A DNA stretch of 64,000 nucleotides. Origin: AWTP1-13 sp963814055. Lineage in GTDB: Bacteria > Pseudomonadota > Alphaproteobacteria > Rhizobiales > Hyphomicrobiaceae. Below the pieces are notes generated by a model. It worked only from the letters and a program-made list of their open reading frames with translations, did no database searches and was not told where the DNA came from. The stretch is taken from positions 248,001-312,000 of the forward strand of contig CAWFBJ010000017.1 of the NCBI GenBank assembly GCA_963814055.1, read 5' to 3'. Positions 9,335 to 18,609 of this stretch are shown here, piece by piece. Every line of letters begins with the position of its first letter. Position 1 is the first letter of the stretch. Made by a program: the position numbers and the translations under genes.

Positions 9335-9675
9335 TCCCGTCCAACTTTCGGCGCCGCGAAGGGCCGACCCCTGCGGTCGAGACATAGCGCATTTGCCCGG
9401 TCGGGCACAGGCGCCGAAACACGAATTCTGGTGATCAGCCGACCCGAAAAGCGTTGATGCGGCTTACAGTTCTCCCGCGTGCCCACCCCGTTCAGTTCTT
9501 GCTAGGCACCCAATTGGGCAAAACAAAGGTGCTGTTGTGTAGGGCAAATTGCCCCCGACGAGGGTTACCGCGCGTGGTGCTGCCGGCCTTCAATTAACCG
9601 GCAGTTATTTCAAAGGGCCGCATAGTCGGTCGAGCGCGCCTGCCAAGGACGCGCAAGAGCGCACGGACAGGACGC
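9335..9675. promoter_or_regulatory. Divergent promoter region with two palindromes and a CtrA-like box
   Basis: 341 bp between the divergent coiled-coil and Hpt genes. It contains a 10-bp perfect palindrome CCCAATTGGG (9509-9518), a 13-bp odd palindrome built on GGGCAA and TTGCCC (9542-9554) that repeats the GGGCAAA seen at 9516-9522, and TTAA-N7-TTAT (9594-9608), one base away from the CtrA consensus TTAA-N7-TTAA. No gene is evident in it. Confidence 0.45.
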
Positions 9676-10089
9676 ATGACGAACGCGGGGGAAACGGCTG
9701 CCGCAGAGGCACCGCCACAGGACGCTACCCAAGGACCGAGCACCGGGGAGCCTATCGATCGCAGGTATCTTGCTCGGTTTACGCTCGGCAACATGGCGCT
9801 CGAGCGCGAGATCCTGGAACTGTTCGCCGGGCAAATGCCCCTCTACGTGGAGCAGCTGCGGGCTGCCGCCAACGCGAAGGAATGGATGCTTGCTGCCCAC
9901 ACGATCAAAGGGTCGGCTTTGGCTGTTGGCGCCCGACGGCTCGCCAGCCTGGCGCAGATGGCAGAACGCCTCGATGTCGATGCCAATCCGGCGGACAGCC
10001 AGACTATGCGCCGTGATGCAGCCGACGCCGTTGCAGCCGCGTCAAACGAAGCCTGCCGCTATATCGCGTTCCTATTTGCCGCGGCCTGA
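9676..10089 (+). CDS. Histidine phosphotransfer (Hpt) domain protein
   Basis: A 137-residue protein: an acidic N-terminal tail of about 25 residues, then a single Hpt four-helix domain with the phospho-accepting histidine in AAHTIKGSALAVGA near residue 75. Such stand-alone Hpt proteins relay phosphate between hybrid kinases and response regulators. It is too short to be ChpT. No kinase or regulator is adjacent; the hybrid kinase CckA lies 14 kb away in this window. AGGAC precedes the ATG. Confidence 0.88.
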   Translation: MTNAGETAAAEAPPQDATQGPSTGEPIDRRYLARFTLGNMALEREILELFAGQMPLYVEQLRAAANAKEWMLAAHTIKGSALAVGARRLASLAQMAERLDVDANPADSQTMRRDAADAVAAASNEACRYIAFLFAAA

Positions 10090-10223
10090 TCGGCGCCGTA
10101 TAGTTTGGCCAACAAACTGTCGCGCTTGAATTTGCTGCCCATGCCCGCTAACACCGTCGTCCGCAAGGCATTGCCTGGCGAAGCTTCGATTGATGATCCC
10201 CAACCGCGCGATAGTAACGGTGC

Positions 10224-10544
10224 ATGCCTCAAATCACGTTCATTCAGCCGGACGGCACCCAGCAGGTCGTCGAGGGTCAGACCGGCATGACGGTCATGGA
10301 GACCGCAAAGAAGCACATGATCGACGGCATCGAGGCGGAGTGCGGCGGGGCATGCGCGTGTGCCACCTGCCATGTCTACGTCGATGAGGCTTGGCTGGAG
10401 AAAACAGGCGGGCCGAACGAGATGGAAGAAGACATGCTCGATTTCGCCTTCGATGTGCGGCCGGCAAGCAGGCTTTCCTGCCAGATCAAGGTGACGGACG
10501 ATCTCGATGGCCTGGTCGTGCGTGTGCCCGAGAAGCAATTCTAA
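10224..10544 (+). CDS. 2Fe-2S ferredoxin (adrenodoxin/ISC type)
   Basis: A 106-residue ferredoxin with the ligand set C-x5-C-x2-C in CGGACACATCH near residues 39-49 and the fourth cysteine in RLSCQIKV near residue 86, as in adrenodoxin-type ferredoxins. It would shuttle electrons to P450s, oxygenases or Fe-S assembly. Start MPQITFIQPDG is the standard N-terminus. The ferredoxin reductase gene follows 22 bp downstream, making a compact electron-transfer pair. Confidence 0.93.
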   Translation: MPQITFIQPDGTQQVVEGQTGMTVMETAKKHMIDGIEAECGGACACATCHVYVDEAWLEKTGGPNEMEEDMLDFAFDVRPASRLSCQIKVTDDLDGLVVRVPEKQF

Positions 10545-10566
10545 CCACGCCCAACGAGTGTGACCC

Positions 10567-11613
10567 ATGGCAGCCGACGGCACAGCTAGCGGAACACCGA
10601 TCGAGACCGATGCAGTCATCATCGGCGGGGGACCGGTAGGGCTGTTCGCCGTGTTCGAACTCGGCCTCGTGGATATCAAGTCGCACGTCATCGACATTCT
10701 CGACAAGGCCGGCGGCCAATGCGCCGAGCTCTACCCCGAGAAACCGATCTACGACATTCCCGGGCTTCCGATCGTGACGGGGCAAGGCCTCACTGACGCG
10801 CTGATGGCGCAGATCAAGCCTTTCGGTGCGACCTTCCATCTGGGCCAGCGTGTCGATGCCTTGCAGAAGTTGGAAGATGGACGATTCCAGCTCGTCACGG
10901 ACACGGGCACGCAATTCATTGCCAAGGTGGTGGTGATCGCTGCCGGCGGAGGATCTTTCACCCCCAAGCGGCCGCCGCTTGCCACGATCGAAGCCTACGA
11001 AGGCACGTCGGTTTTCTATTCTGTGCGGCGGATGGACGACTTCCGGGACAAGGACGTGATGGTCGTCGGCGGCGGCAACTCAGCGCTCGATTGGACGCTC
11101 AACCTGCAGCCGATCGCCAAGAGCCTCACCCTTCTGCATCGGCGCGACGACTTCCGCGGAGCGCCGCACTCCGTCGAACAGATGCGCGCGCTGGTTCGCG
11201 ACAACAAGGTCGCCTTGCTGATCGGACAGATGGGCGCTCTCGAAGGCGACAATGGCGCCCTCACGGCCGTGACCGTCAAAACCAAAGACGGCGAGGTGCG
11301 CTATCCGTGCAATCGGCTGCTGCCGTTCTTCGGGCTCACCATGAAGCTGGGTCCGGTCGCCAATTGGGGCCTCAATCTCGAAGAGAACTTGATCCCCGTC
11401 GATACGGAGAAGTTCGAAACCAGCACACCCGGCATCTTCGCCGTGGGCGATATCAACTCATATCCCGGCAAGCTCAAGCTGATCCTGTCAGGTTTTCACG
11501 AGGTGGCCTTGATGTCGCAGGCCGCCCACCGCATCGTGTACCCAGGCAAGAAATTGCTGTTCCAGTACACGACGTCGTCGTCGTCGCTGCAGAAGAAGCT
11601 GGGCGTAAATTAA
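10567..11613 (+). CDS. Ferredoxin--NADP+ reductase, thioredoxin-reductase-like type
   Basis: A 348-residue flavoprotein. An N-terminal FAD Rossmann motif IIGGGPVGLFAVFELG near residue 18, the NADPH motif VVGGGNSALDWTL near residue 164, and KAGGQCAELYPEKPIYDIPG place it in the YumC-type FNR group; it lacks the CxxC redox pair of true thioredoxin reductases. It probably reduces the ferredoxin encoded 22 bp upstream with NADPH. Confidence 0.93.
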   Translation: MAADGTASGTPIETDAVIIGGGPVGLFAVFELGLVDIKSHVIDILDKAGGQCAELYPEKPIYDIPGLPIVTGQGLTDALMAQIKPFGATFHLGQRVDALQKLEDGRFQLVTDTGTQFIAKVVVIAAGGGSFTPKRPPLATIEAYEGTSVFYSVRRMDDFRDKDVMVVGGGNSALDWTLNLQPIAKSLTLLHRRDDFRGAPHSVEQMRALVRDNKVALLIGQMGALEGDNGALTAVTVKTKDGEVRYPCNRLLPFFGLTMKLGPVANWGLNLEENLIPVDTEKFETSTPGIFAVGDINSYPGKLKLILSGFHEVALMSQAAHRIVYPGKKLLFQYTTSSSSLQKKLGVN

Positions 11614-11724
11614 CGCTAGATGTTCCAGCGATGATTTCCAGCAGAGCCAATTTGGGCGCGAGCTCGGGCTCTGTTCCCTCGGGTAGGCTTGCTTGGCTCG
11701 ATGGCCAGGCACAGGCAGGGGAAG

Positions 11725-12267
11725 CTATTTGTTCTGCTTCCTGTCCAGCTCTTCGTACATTTTCTTGGCATCAAAGGGCTCGGTTGATGCCTCCGGCGGG
11801 CAGCCCCACATTCCACACGTCTCGACCTTCTTGGCCTGCGGAAGCTTGGGCGAAAAATCGCCAGCCAGGTGCCGCTGCAGATCGGTCTTGATCTCGGTAC
11901 CTTTCTTGTCGGTGCAGTAGTCGGGATCGCTCGAGACCCGATCGCGGATGACCTTGAAGGTCGAGTCGTAGCTCTTCTCAGCTTTTGCCAGTTGCTCAGC
12001 GTTCGACTGCTTGGCTTCGTAGGTCAGGTAGGAGGTTCTGAGCTTTGCAGGGTCGAAATAGAATCCGCATCGTTGTGCACGCGCCGCAGTCCAGGCGACC
12101 GCGACCGGACGCGCGAGCGGATCCTCGTTGCTGAGGGCAGGCAGCTCCCCGGGCGCTGGCGTGGCGCCGGTGGTCAGCCCCCCGCTTGCGCTGTTGCCGC
12201 AGGCAGCAAGCAGGGCTGCGAACGCCAGCAGCAAGGCACTCGGCAGAATTTGCGCGAATCTTTCCAT
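11725..12267 (-). CDS. Putative lipoprotein of unknown function
   Basis: A 180-residue protein with a lipoprotein signal (lipobox LLAAC, cysteine near residue 23) followed by a Gly/Ala/Pro linker. The mature part has four cysteines (RCGFYF, DYCTDKK, ETCGMWGCPP) suggesting disulfides, and an Asn/Lys-rich tail. The ATG at 12267 is preferred over an upstream GTG at 12273. I do not recognise the family. Confidence 0.72.
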   Translation of the reverse strand: MERFAQILPSALLLAFAALLAACGNSASGGLTTGATPAPGELPALSNEDPLARPVAVAWTAARAQRCGFYFDPAKLRTSYLTYEAKQSNAEQLAKAEKSYDSTFKVIRDRVSSDPDYCTDKKGTEIKTDLQRHLAGDFSPKLPQAKKVETCGMWGCPPEASTEPFDAKKMYEELDRKQNK

Positions 12268-12313
12268 GGGCACCCCAATTTCGCGTCCTAGTGTGCCGAG
12301 AACTTATGCAAGG

Positions 12314-13594
12314 TCAACCGCATGTTGGCCTGAAAGTAAGGAGAAAACGGGGTCGGCGGGTGCTTCCCTGGCCCGTTTCCGGTGTGACGCTGGGTAGGGA
12401 ACGCCTGTGCAACGCGCCTAGCGCATCAACTCTTTCATCGCCCGGTCGAGGCCTTCGAGCGATAACGGATACATGCGGCCCGATACGAACGTCGCGCATG
12501 ATCTTGATGGAGGGTGTCCAGCCCCAGTGGCTCTCCGGCACCGGGTTGAGCCATACACAATGTTCGTAGATGTCAGCGACACGGCGCATCCACACCGCGC
12601 CCGGTTCCTCGTTCATGTGTTCAACGGAGCCGCCGGCAACCGAAATTTCGTAGGGGCTCATGGAAGCATCACCAACGAAAACCACCTTATAGTCGGCCGG
12701 ATACTTGTGCAGCACCTGCCAGGTGGGCGTGCGCTCAGTCCAACGGCGCCCGTTGTCCTTCCACACGAACTCATAAAGACAGTTGTGGAAGTAGAAATAC
12801 TCGAGGTGCTTGAATTCGGTGCGGGCTGCCGAAAACAGCTCCTCGGCAGTCTTGATGTGCCAGTCCATCGATCCGCCGATATCGAAGAACATGAGCACCT
12901 TGACCGTGTTGCGGCGCTCGGGGCGCATGTGGATGTCGAGGTAGCCTTTGTGCGCGGTACCCTTGATCGTGTTGTCGAGGTCGAGCTCATCGGGCGCTCC
13001 CTGGCGTGCGAACCGGCGCAGGCGTCTCAGCGCCACCTTGATGTTGCGGGTGCCGAGCTCGACCTTGTCGTCGAGATCCTTGTACTCGCGCTTGTCCCAC
13101 ACCTTGATGGCGCGGTTGTTGCGGTTGGTCTTCTGGCCGATGCGCACCCCGGCAGGATTGTAGCCGTCGGCGCCGTAGGGCGAAGTGCCACCCGTGCCGA
13201 TCCATTTCTTGCCACCCTGGTGGCGGCCCTTCTGTTCTTCGAGGCGCTTTTTCAGCTCCTCCATGATCTTTTCCCAGCCGCCGAGCGCTTCGATCTTGGC
13301 CTTCTCTTCCTCGGTCAAGTAGAGCTGGGCCAGCGAGCGCAGCCACTCTTCGGGGACCTGGGTCTCGACGGCCTCGCTCATCAGGTCGAGGCCCTTGAAG
13401 ACATGACCGAACACCTGGTCGAACTTGTCGAGGTGGCGTTCGTCCTTCACCAGAGCCGCGCGCGAGAGATAGTAGAAATACTCGACGCTGCGCTGGGCGA
13501 GGTCGGCCTGCAGGGCCTCCATGAGCGTAAGGTACTCCTTCAAGGTGACGGGCACCTTGGCGGCTTTCAACTCGTGGAAGAACGTGGCGAACAT
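12314..13594 (-). CDS. CoxE-like VWA-domain protein (C-terminus shifted by one base)
   Basis: The 426-residue frame starts MFATFFHELKAAKVPVTLKE, typical of CoxE-like von Willebrand A proteins that partner MoxR ATPases. The VWA metal site is degenerate (MFFDIGGSMDWHIK, with DxGxS). After SIKIMRD the frame leaves the family sequence: removing one C from the CCC at 12479-12481 restores MYPLSLEGLDRAMKELMR and a stop at 12418-12420, giving about 391 residues. This is probably a sequence error, since the restored tail is intact. Its usual MoxR partner is encoded 5 kb away at 18.6-19.5 kb. Confidence 0.85.
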   Translation of the reverse strand: MFATFFHELKAAKVPVTLKEYLTLMEALQADLAQRSVEYFYYLSRAALVKDERHLDKFDQVFGHVFKGLDLMSEAVETQVPEEWLRSLAQLYLTEEEKAKIEALGGWEKIMEELKKRLEEQKGRHQGGKKWIGTGGTSPYGADGYNPAGVRIGQKTNRNNRAIKVWDKREYKDLDDKVELGTRNIKVALRRLRRFARQGAPDELDLDNTIKGTAHKGYLDIHMRPERRNTVKVLMFFDIGGSMDWHIKTAEELFSAARTEFKHLEYFYFHNCLYEFVWKDNGRRWTERTPTWQVLHKYPADYKVVFVGDASMSPYEISVAGGSVEHMNEEPGAVWMRRVADIYEHCVWLNPVPESHWGWTPSIKIMRDVRIGPHVSVIARRPRPGDERVDALGALHRRSLPSVTPETGQGSTRRPRFLLTFRPTCG

Positions 13595-13682
13595 GGCCGG
13601 TCAGCTCAACGATTGTGAAGTCTGCTGCGTGAAAATAGCCGAGAACCGCGCGTAAATCAGCAGGCGCGTTGCCAGGGTATTC

Positions 13683-13994
13683 CTAGCCGATCAGGCCGGT
13701 GCGCATGGCGGCAACCACCGCCTGAAGGCGTGTCCCGACACCGAATTTGCGCTTGGCGTTTTCTGCATGGAAGTTCACGGTCTTGTCCGAGATCCTGAGA
13801 ATACGGCCTATGGCCCAATCAGATTTGCCGGCAGCTATCCAGCATAAAACTTGAGTTTCCCTCGGTGTCACACGCATTTCCTCCAGCGAGCCGCGCTCGC
13901 CTCCTTCCCCAAGCCTTTTCGTAGGTGCGTTGGAAAGACTATGCACGCAGTCCGCGCAAAAATTCCAGAGTTCGTGTGCGAACGAGTGAATCAA
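13683..13994 (-). CDS. Short LuxR-type helix-turn-helix protein
   Basis: A 103-residue protein whose last 65 residues form a GerE/LuxR HTH domain (TPRETQVLCWIAAGKSDWAI, then ISDKTVNFHAENAKRKFGV). There is no autoinducer-binding or receiver domain: only about 40 weak residues precede the HTH, beginning at a TTG codon, and the next gene ends 40 bp upstream. It is either a single-domain regulator or the remnant of a full-length LuxR protein. A start at the ATG at 13877 would leave the bare HTH. Confidence 0.75.
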   Translation of the reverse strand: MIHSFAHELWNFCADCVHSLSNAPTKRLGEGGERGSLEEMRVTPRETQVLCWIAAGKSDWAIGRILRISDKTVNFHAENAKRKFGVGTRLQAVVAAMRTGLIG

Positions 13995-14033
13995 GTGGAA
14001 ATCGGCTAGAACACGATACTAACAACGAATGCC

Positions 14034-15053
14034 TCAGGCTCCCCCAGCCTTGCTGGTTGAAAAGAGCGGTTTAAGCGCCTCTGCGAGAACGTCGCGCACG
14101 CGGGGCGGTTTGGCGGCGAGAAACGGGAGCGGGCGGATCACCGTCAGTGCGGTCACGCCGATCCTTGCTGTCAGTGCGCCATTGAAGGCGCCCTCGCCTA
14201 ATCGCCGCGAGAGTCGTCGGAGAAGATCCTGTCCGAGAAACTGACCGAGCAGATCGTCGGTCATGGCGAGGCCCCCGGTCGCGACGATATGGGTGAACAC
14301 CATGCGTGCAAGTTTCACGACGCCAAGAAATCCCGGGCGGGCGCCGTAGAGCGTGGCGAGCGTGCGCAGCAGCCGCAGGTTCTCGATCAGCACATAGGAG
14401 ACGGCGATCAGGACCATGGGACTGAGCGCGGTCACCGTTGCGACACGCTTGGCCGACCGGGTGACGATGCGCCGCGCGTCGGTGTCGAGCGATGTCAGGA
14501 TCTCCCGTTCGGCGAGCGCCAGCAACTCCCCGGGGTCGTGCACGTCGCGGGCGTGGTCGCGGAAACGCTTGATGCCCCACGCAAGCTCGCGCCGTCCCGC
14601 ATACAGGGCTGCAAGTCGCATGGCCGCTCTGCGCTCGCGCTTGCGATCGCGTTCGCTGAGCGCAGCAGCGACGTCGCTTCTGAGGCGAGCGAGACGCGCC
14701 AGGCGCGAAAAGCCGATCATTTCACGCAATGCGATCATCAAAGCCGCGAAGGCGGCAATGAGCAGCAGCGCGAGGGTGGCCGTACCGACCCAATCGTCGC
14801 GGGCAAGGGCTGCCGACACGAAACGCGCGAACCAGGCGGCCAAACCGAGGCTTGCCGCACCCGCAAGAGCCGTGAGGAGCAGCGCACCCCAGCGCAGGCT
14901 GCGCCGGCCCACATCCGCAAAGGTGGGGCGGGCCAGTGTGGCAGTGTCGGGAGGCTCCCCCGGGATTGCTTCCGCCGTCCCCAGCTCCGGCTCCGTGACG
15001 AGAGCCGGATCATCCAACGTGAAGGCGCGGGGCTGGCGGGGTTCGGTGTTCAT
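14034..15053 (-). CDS. ycjF: YcjF family (TIGR01620/DUF697) membrane protein
   Basis: A 339-residue protein with two N-terminal membrane helices (about 50-75 and 85-105) after a Pro/Glu-rich leader, then an amphipathic middle (ERDRKRERRAAMRL) and a C-terminal DUF697 region. YcjF proteins occur beside the GTP-binding protein YcjX, and here its ATG overlaps the ycjX stop (ATGA). The function is unsettled; envelope stress links are known for the pair in other bacteria. Confidence 0.88.
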   Translation of the reverse strand: MNTEPRQPRAFTLDDPALVTEPELGTAEAIPGEPPDTATLARPTFADVGRRSLRWGALLLTALAGAASLGLAAWFARFVSAALARDDWVGTATLALLLIAAFAALMIALREMIGFSRLARLARLRSDVAAALSERDRKRERRAAMRLAALYAGRRELAWGIKRFRDHARDVHDPGELLALAEREILTSLDTDARRIVTRSAKRVATVTALSPMVLIAVSYVLIENLRLLRTLATLYGARPGFLGVVKLARMVFTHIVATGGLAMTDDLLGQFLGQDLLRRLSRRLGEGAFNGALTARIGVTALTVIRPLPFLAAKPPRVRDVLAEALKPLFSTSKAGGA

Positions 15054-16501
15054 GCGAGCCAATCTCCCAGCAGGAAATCCATGGCCCGGTCGAGCCGGAT
15101 GTGCGGCAGGGCCGGCGTTCCGTCCGCCAGCGCCTCGAGTTTCAGGCGTGGCGGGCGAAAGCGCGGGAAGTGCACCGCGCGGGGCGATGCATTGGATTTA
15201 AGGGCAGCTGGATCCTCCGGCAGATCACCGGGAAAAACGGCCGCCTCGGTGGTGCCATCGAAAACCTGGCGACCCAGCCGTTCGCCGGGCAGCGGAACGC
15301 CGACGATGCAAGGCAGACGCTGCCAGCCCGATCGGGCTTCTGCTTCTCGCGTCGCTCGCAGAGCGGCTACGGCCAAGACCTTGACCTCTGCGCCTGCAAA
15401 CTCTGCGCGCGCGATCGCCTTTTCAGCGAGCAGGCGCAGAATCGCCTCCAGACGGTCATGGCTGGTGTGGTGCAGGTGGTCGGCTTTGGTGGCCGCAAAC
15501 AGCAGGCGGTCGATGCGGCGGGAGAGAATGCGCGACAACCATGTATGCGCGCCGGGCCTGAAGCACGCGAGCACGGCTTCGAGGGTGTGCTGGAGATCTG
15601 CGACGGCCTCTGCGCCCGAATTGATCGCCGAAAGGGCATCCATGAGCACGATCTGCCGGTCGAGACGGGCGAAGTGATCGCGGAAGAACGGTTTGACCAT
15701 GTGGGTCTTGTAGCTCTCGAAACGCCGGGCGAGCATGGCGCCGAGCGTACCGTGCGCGTAGCCGGTGGCGGAGGGCGGCAGCGGAAAAAAAGTCAGCAGC
15801 GGCGATCCTGCGGCGTCTCCCGGCAGCAGGAAGCGCCCGGGACCGGGAGCCGCAAGCGCAGGATCGATGGCGCGGGCTTCCTGCAGATAACGGGTGAACA
15901 GGCCCGCGCCGTTGAGCGCGACCTGCTCATCCGCGGGTCTGCCGGCATCGAGCGTGGAAAGAAATTCGAGCCACAACTTGGCAGCCTGCGTGCGTTGCGG
16001 TTGCCGGGCACCGGCAAGGGACCGGGCCGACCATTCGCCGAAATCTAGATCGAGCAGGGGCAAATCGAGCAGCCATTCGCCGGGATAGTCGACGATATCG
16101 ACATGCAGCCGGCCGGGCATGAGCGTCCGGCGCAGCGGTTTTGCCGACACGTACTCGATTGTGAGCCGAAGCTGGCTGATGCGGCGCGTGCTTTCCGGCC
16201 ATCGTGGCGGGTCGCCGGCAAGCTCGGCGAGGTGCTCCTCGTAGGCGAAGCGTGGAATGCGATCGTCCGGCTGTGGCTCCAGATAGGCACGTGTGATGCG
16301 GCCTTGAGCCATGGGGGAGAAAAGCGGCAGACGTCCCCCAGCGATCAGATTGCGCACAAGTGCGGTGATGAATACCGTCTTGCCGGCCCGGGCGAGGCCC
16401 GTCACGCCAAGACGCACCGTCGGCGTCATCAGATCGGACAGGCGCGTGCCCACGCTGCTCAGCGTGCCAGTATTCGAGTCGTTGGTATCTGAAAGCCGCA
16501 C
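15050..16501 (-). CDS. ycjX: YcjX family GTP-binding protein (DUF463)
   Basis: A 483-residue protein with a Walker A motif VTGLARAGKTVFITALV near residue 33, DYPGEWLLDLP as the likely switch/Walker B region near residue 139, and the ATKADHLHH nucleotide-specificity region near residue 335. This matches YcjX (DUF463), a stress-associated P-loop protein. The start codon is GTG at 16501 with AAAGGG upstream. Coupled to ycjF through an ATGA overlap. Confidence 0.9.
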   Translation of the reverse strand: MRLSDTNDSNTGTLSSVGTRLSDLMTPTVRLGVTGLARAGKTVFITALVRNLIAGGRLPLFSPMAQGRITRAYLEPQPDDRIPRFAYEEHLAELAGDPPRWPESTRRISQLRLTIEYVSAKPLRRTLMPGRLHVDIVDYPGEWLLDLPLLDLDFGEWSARSLAGARQPQRTQAAKLWLEFLSTLDAGRPADEQVALNGAGLFTRYLQEARAIDPALAAPGPGRFLLPGDAAGSPLLTFFPLPPSATGYAHGTLGAMLARRFESYKTHMVKPFFRDHFARLDRQIVLMDALSAINSGAEAVADLQHTLEAVLACFRPGAHTWLSRILSRRIDRLLFAATKADHLHHTSHDRLEAILRLLAEKAIARAEFAGAEVKVLAVAALRATREAEARSGWQRLPCIVGVPLPGERLGRQVFDGTTEAAVFPGDLPEDPAALKSNASPRAVHFPRFRPPRLKLEALADGTPALPHIRLDRAMDFLLGDWLA

Positions 16502-16553
16502 GCGTTTGCCCTTTGGCCTTTAGGTAGGGCCTAGATCGGGGTGGCGGCAAGCG

Positions 16554-17237
16554 CTAGCGAGCGGCGGTGGTAGCCGGCTTCCAGTCCTTGGCGTGCATGG
16601 CGATGGTGGCCCGCCGAAAACCGAGATGCTGATCGGACATCCAGGGCAAGGTCATCTGGAAGGCCATGGGCGCGGGCTGCGTGCGGCCTTGCAGGCGATC
16701 GAACAGAGATGGTTCCGGCGGCGTGGCCGTGTTGAGCTGCAGGCGGAAGGCGTATTCGCCCTGCGCGTCGACGAGCCTCGGCAGCGCCTCGCCCACAGGA
16801 TAGAAGCGCACCGTTTCGGAAAAGACCGCCCGGCCCGGAATGCTCAAGGGTGCGAATTGGCGGTTTGGACTTGTGCCCTCGCGCGGATGCTCGCCCAGGA
16901 AGGCGCTGTAGTAGCGCTTGATGGTGCTGGTCTTGAGATTCTGTACCTCGAGCTCGATAGACAACACCGCGCCGCTGCGCGCGCCATTGTTGGTAATGGT
17001 GATCGGAATGGCGAAAAGCTCGGTGTCGCCGCCGGCATCGCGCCCATAGTGGATGGTCGGCGGCACATAGACCTCAAGCACGGGCCCCTGAAGCGCGCTC
17101 ATGTAAAAGCTGATGCACGATAAGCAAATGGCGACGGCGGAGAACGCCGTCGAGAGCCAGTGGCGGTACGCGCCCACTCTTGCGCGATTTGCTCCGTCAT
17201 CGCCGTCACGCATGGACGTTTGGTTGATCGCCATCAT
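16554..17237 (-). CDS. Single-pass membrane protein of unknown function
   Basis: A 227-residue protein: a short polar N-terminus, one membrane helix near residues 30-50 (FSAVAICLSCISFYMSALQ), then an extracytoplasmic beta-rich domain rich in PVL, FAIPITITNNG and similar strands. I do not recognise a family. GGGAGG lies five bases before the ATG at 17237, which is followed by a second ATG; the frame remains open to 17303 without support. Confidence 0.68.
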   Translation of the reverse strand: MMAINQTSMRDGDDGANRARVGAYRHWLSTAFSAVAICLSCISFYMSALQGPVLEVYVPPTIHYGRDAGGDTELFAIPITITNNGARSGAVLSIELEVQNLKTSTIKRYYSAFLGEHPREGTSPNRQFAPLSIPGRAVFSETVRFYPVGEALPRLVDAQGEYAFRLQLNTATPPEPSLFDRLQGRTQPAPMAFQMTLPWMSDQHLGFRRATIAMHAKDWKPATTAAR

Positions 17238-17339
17238 CGCGCCTCCCGAAAGATGAAGGCGGGATAGACACGATTTGGGGCCATGCCATGGCGCTGCTGT
17301 CATAGATGCCAGGCACGATTTGCCGGTAGTGCGGCGGTT

Positions 17340-18608
17340 TCACAGCTCGTCGATCGCACCAAAAACGGTGATGAGTTCGTCGGGCGCAAGGCCGCCATGA
17401 TGGCCGTTGAATGTGTTCGCCATGACGCCCCGTTCGCGCCACCAGACGAAATGGCCCTGAAAGGGAAGGATGAGAATGTCGCCCAGCCTGCGGCGCAGCT
17501 CTGGGCTGACAGGTCCAGGCCCGAACAGACCCTGATCCAGCGCCGCATCCATGGGCATCACGAGGGCGATGCCATCGAGACCCTGCTGTAGCGTCGCCAG
17601 CGCATCGTCCCGCCGTTCCGGGCGGACATGCAGGAAAACGTCGCGCGGCGCCCCGTTGGGATAGATCGGGTTGCCCGTCGGGCTCGTCGGGAGGCAGTCG
17701 GCGAGTTCCGGAAAGCGCTCGTTGATGTAGATGGTGTCGCGGACGTCGGCATAGACCTGGCCGTGGTCGGCAAAGAACAGATAGAGCGTGTCGGCGCTGT
17801 CGACGTCGCGGAACACTGCGTCGAAGGTGCTCCAGAAGCTTGCGATCTCGGCGGCGTGAAAGGTTGTTCCCGGCCCGTGGATGTGGGCGATGGTGTCGAT
17901 CGAAGCCCAATAGAAGCCAAGCCAGGCTTTGTCCGCGTCCTGCTCGAGCATCTGCTTGAGCTGGACCAGCGCCTCGGAGAGCGTGCCGTGACGGATGACG
18001 TCTGCGCCAGCGCTCGCAACGGAGTTGTAAGCCGAGCCTGCGTAGCTGCGGTTCGAAAACTGGACGGAGCGGACGCCATGCCGGGCAAGCCGCTGATGCA
18101 CCGTCTCGTGCACTTCCAGCATCTTGGCGGGGTCGTAGCCCTTTTTCACGCAAGCGTCCTGCCCGTGCCGGCCCAAGCGGTGCGAAGGCCAGCGACTGGA
18201 TCACCTCGCCATAGGCCGGGATGTAGATGTTCCACTCGTAGAGCGCGTGCGCGCTGGGCGGGACGCCGAGGTTCAGCGTGGAAACCGAGGCGGCCGTGGT
18301 AGAGGGAAACAGCGCCGAGATCGGCGTGACAACGCCCTTCTCCATCACGGCGCGGGTCGTGCGGAAGCGGTCGCCGTGCGCTTTCCAGAAGGCCCAGCCA
18401 AACGAATCGACAAAGAACGTCACGACCTTGCGGGGCGCGGATAAGCGCCGCCAAAGCAGTCTGCTGGGAGCAGAGGTCCGCGCAGATCGCCGGTCAGCAG
18501 GTGCTCGATCGTGTTCGCGATATTGGCGAACGCGTAGTCGGCATAGATGGGCTTCAGAAGCCCCCCGGCGAGCGGCGCGAAGCGGGCCAGCGGGGCTTCA
18601 TTGATCAT
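17340..18608 (-). pseudogene. Alkaline-phosphatase-superfamily protein, frame broken twice
   Basis: Three consecutive frames make one protein of about 420 residues. Segment one starts MINEAPLARFAPLAGGLLKP (18608 to about 18433). Segment two carries the metal and nucleophile motifs TFFVDSFGW and STTAASVSTLN (about 18430-18172). Segment three carries IAHIHGPG and FFADHGQVYA and ends GAIDEL at 17340. The shifts are a missing C near 18433 and an extra C near 18172 (GGGCC where GGGC fits). Metal ligands are kept, so sequence error is more likely than decay. The product would be a type I phosphodiesterase/phosphatase-like enzyme of unknown substrate. It starts one base after the MoxR gene. Confidence 0.8.
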
Positions 18609-18609
18609 C

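Noticed and set aside
12471..12490. Programmed ribosomal frameshift at GGGCC sites
   Set aside because: The affected genes are unrelated, the sites lack a slippery heptamer or downstream structure in common, and the pattern fits sequencing error better.
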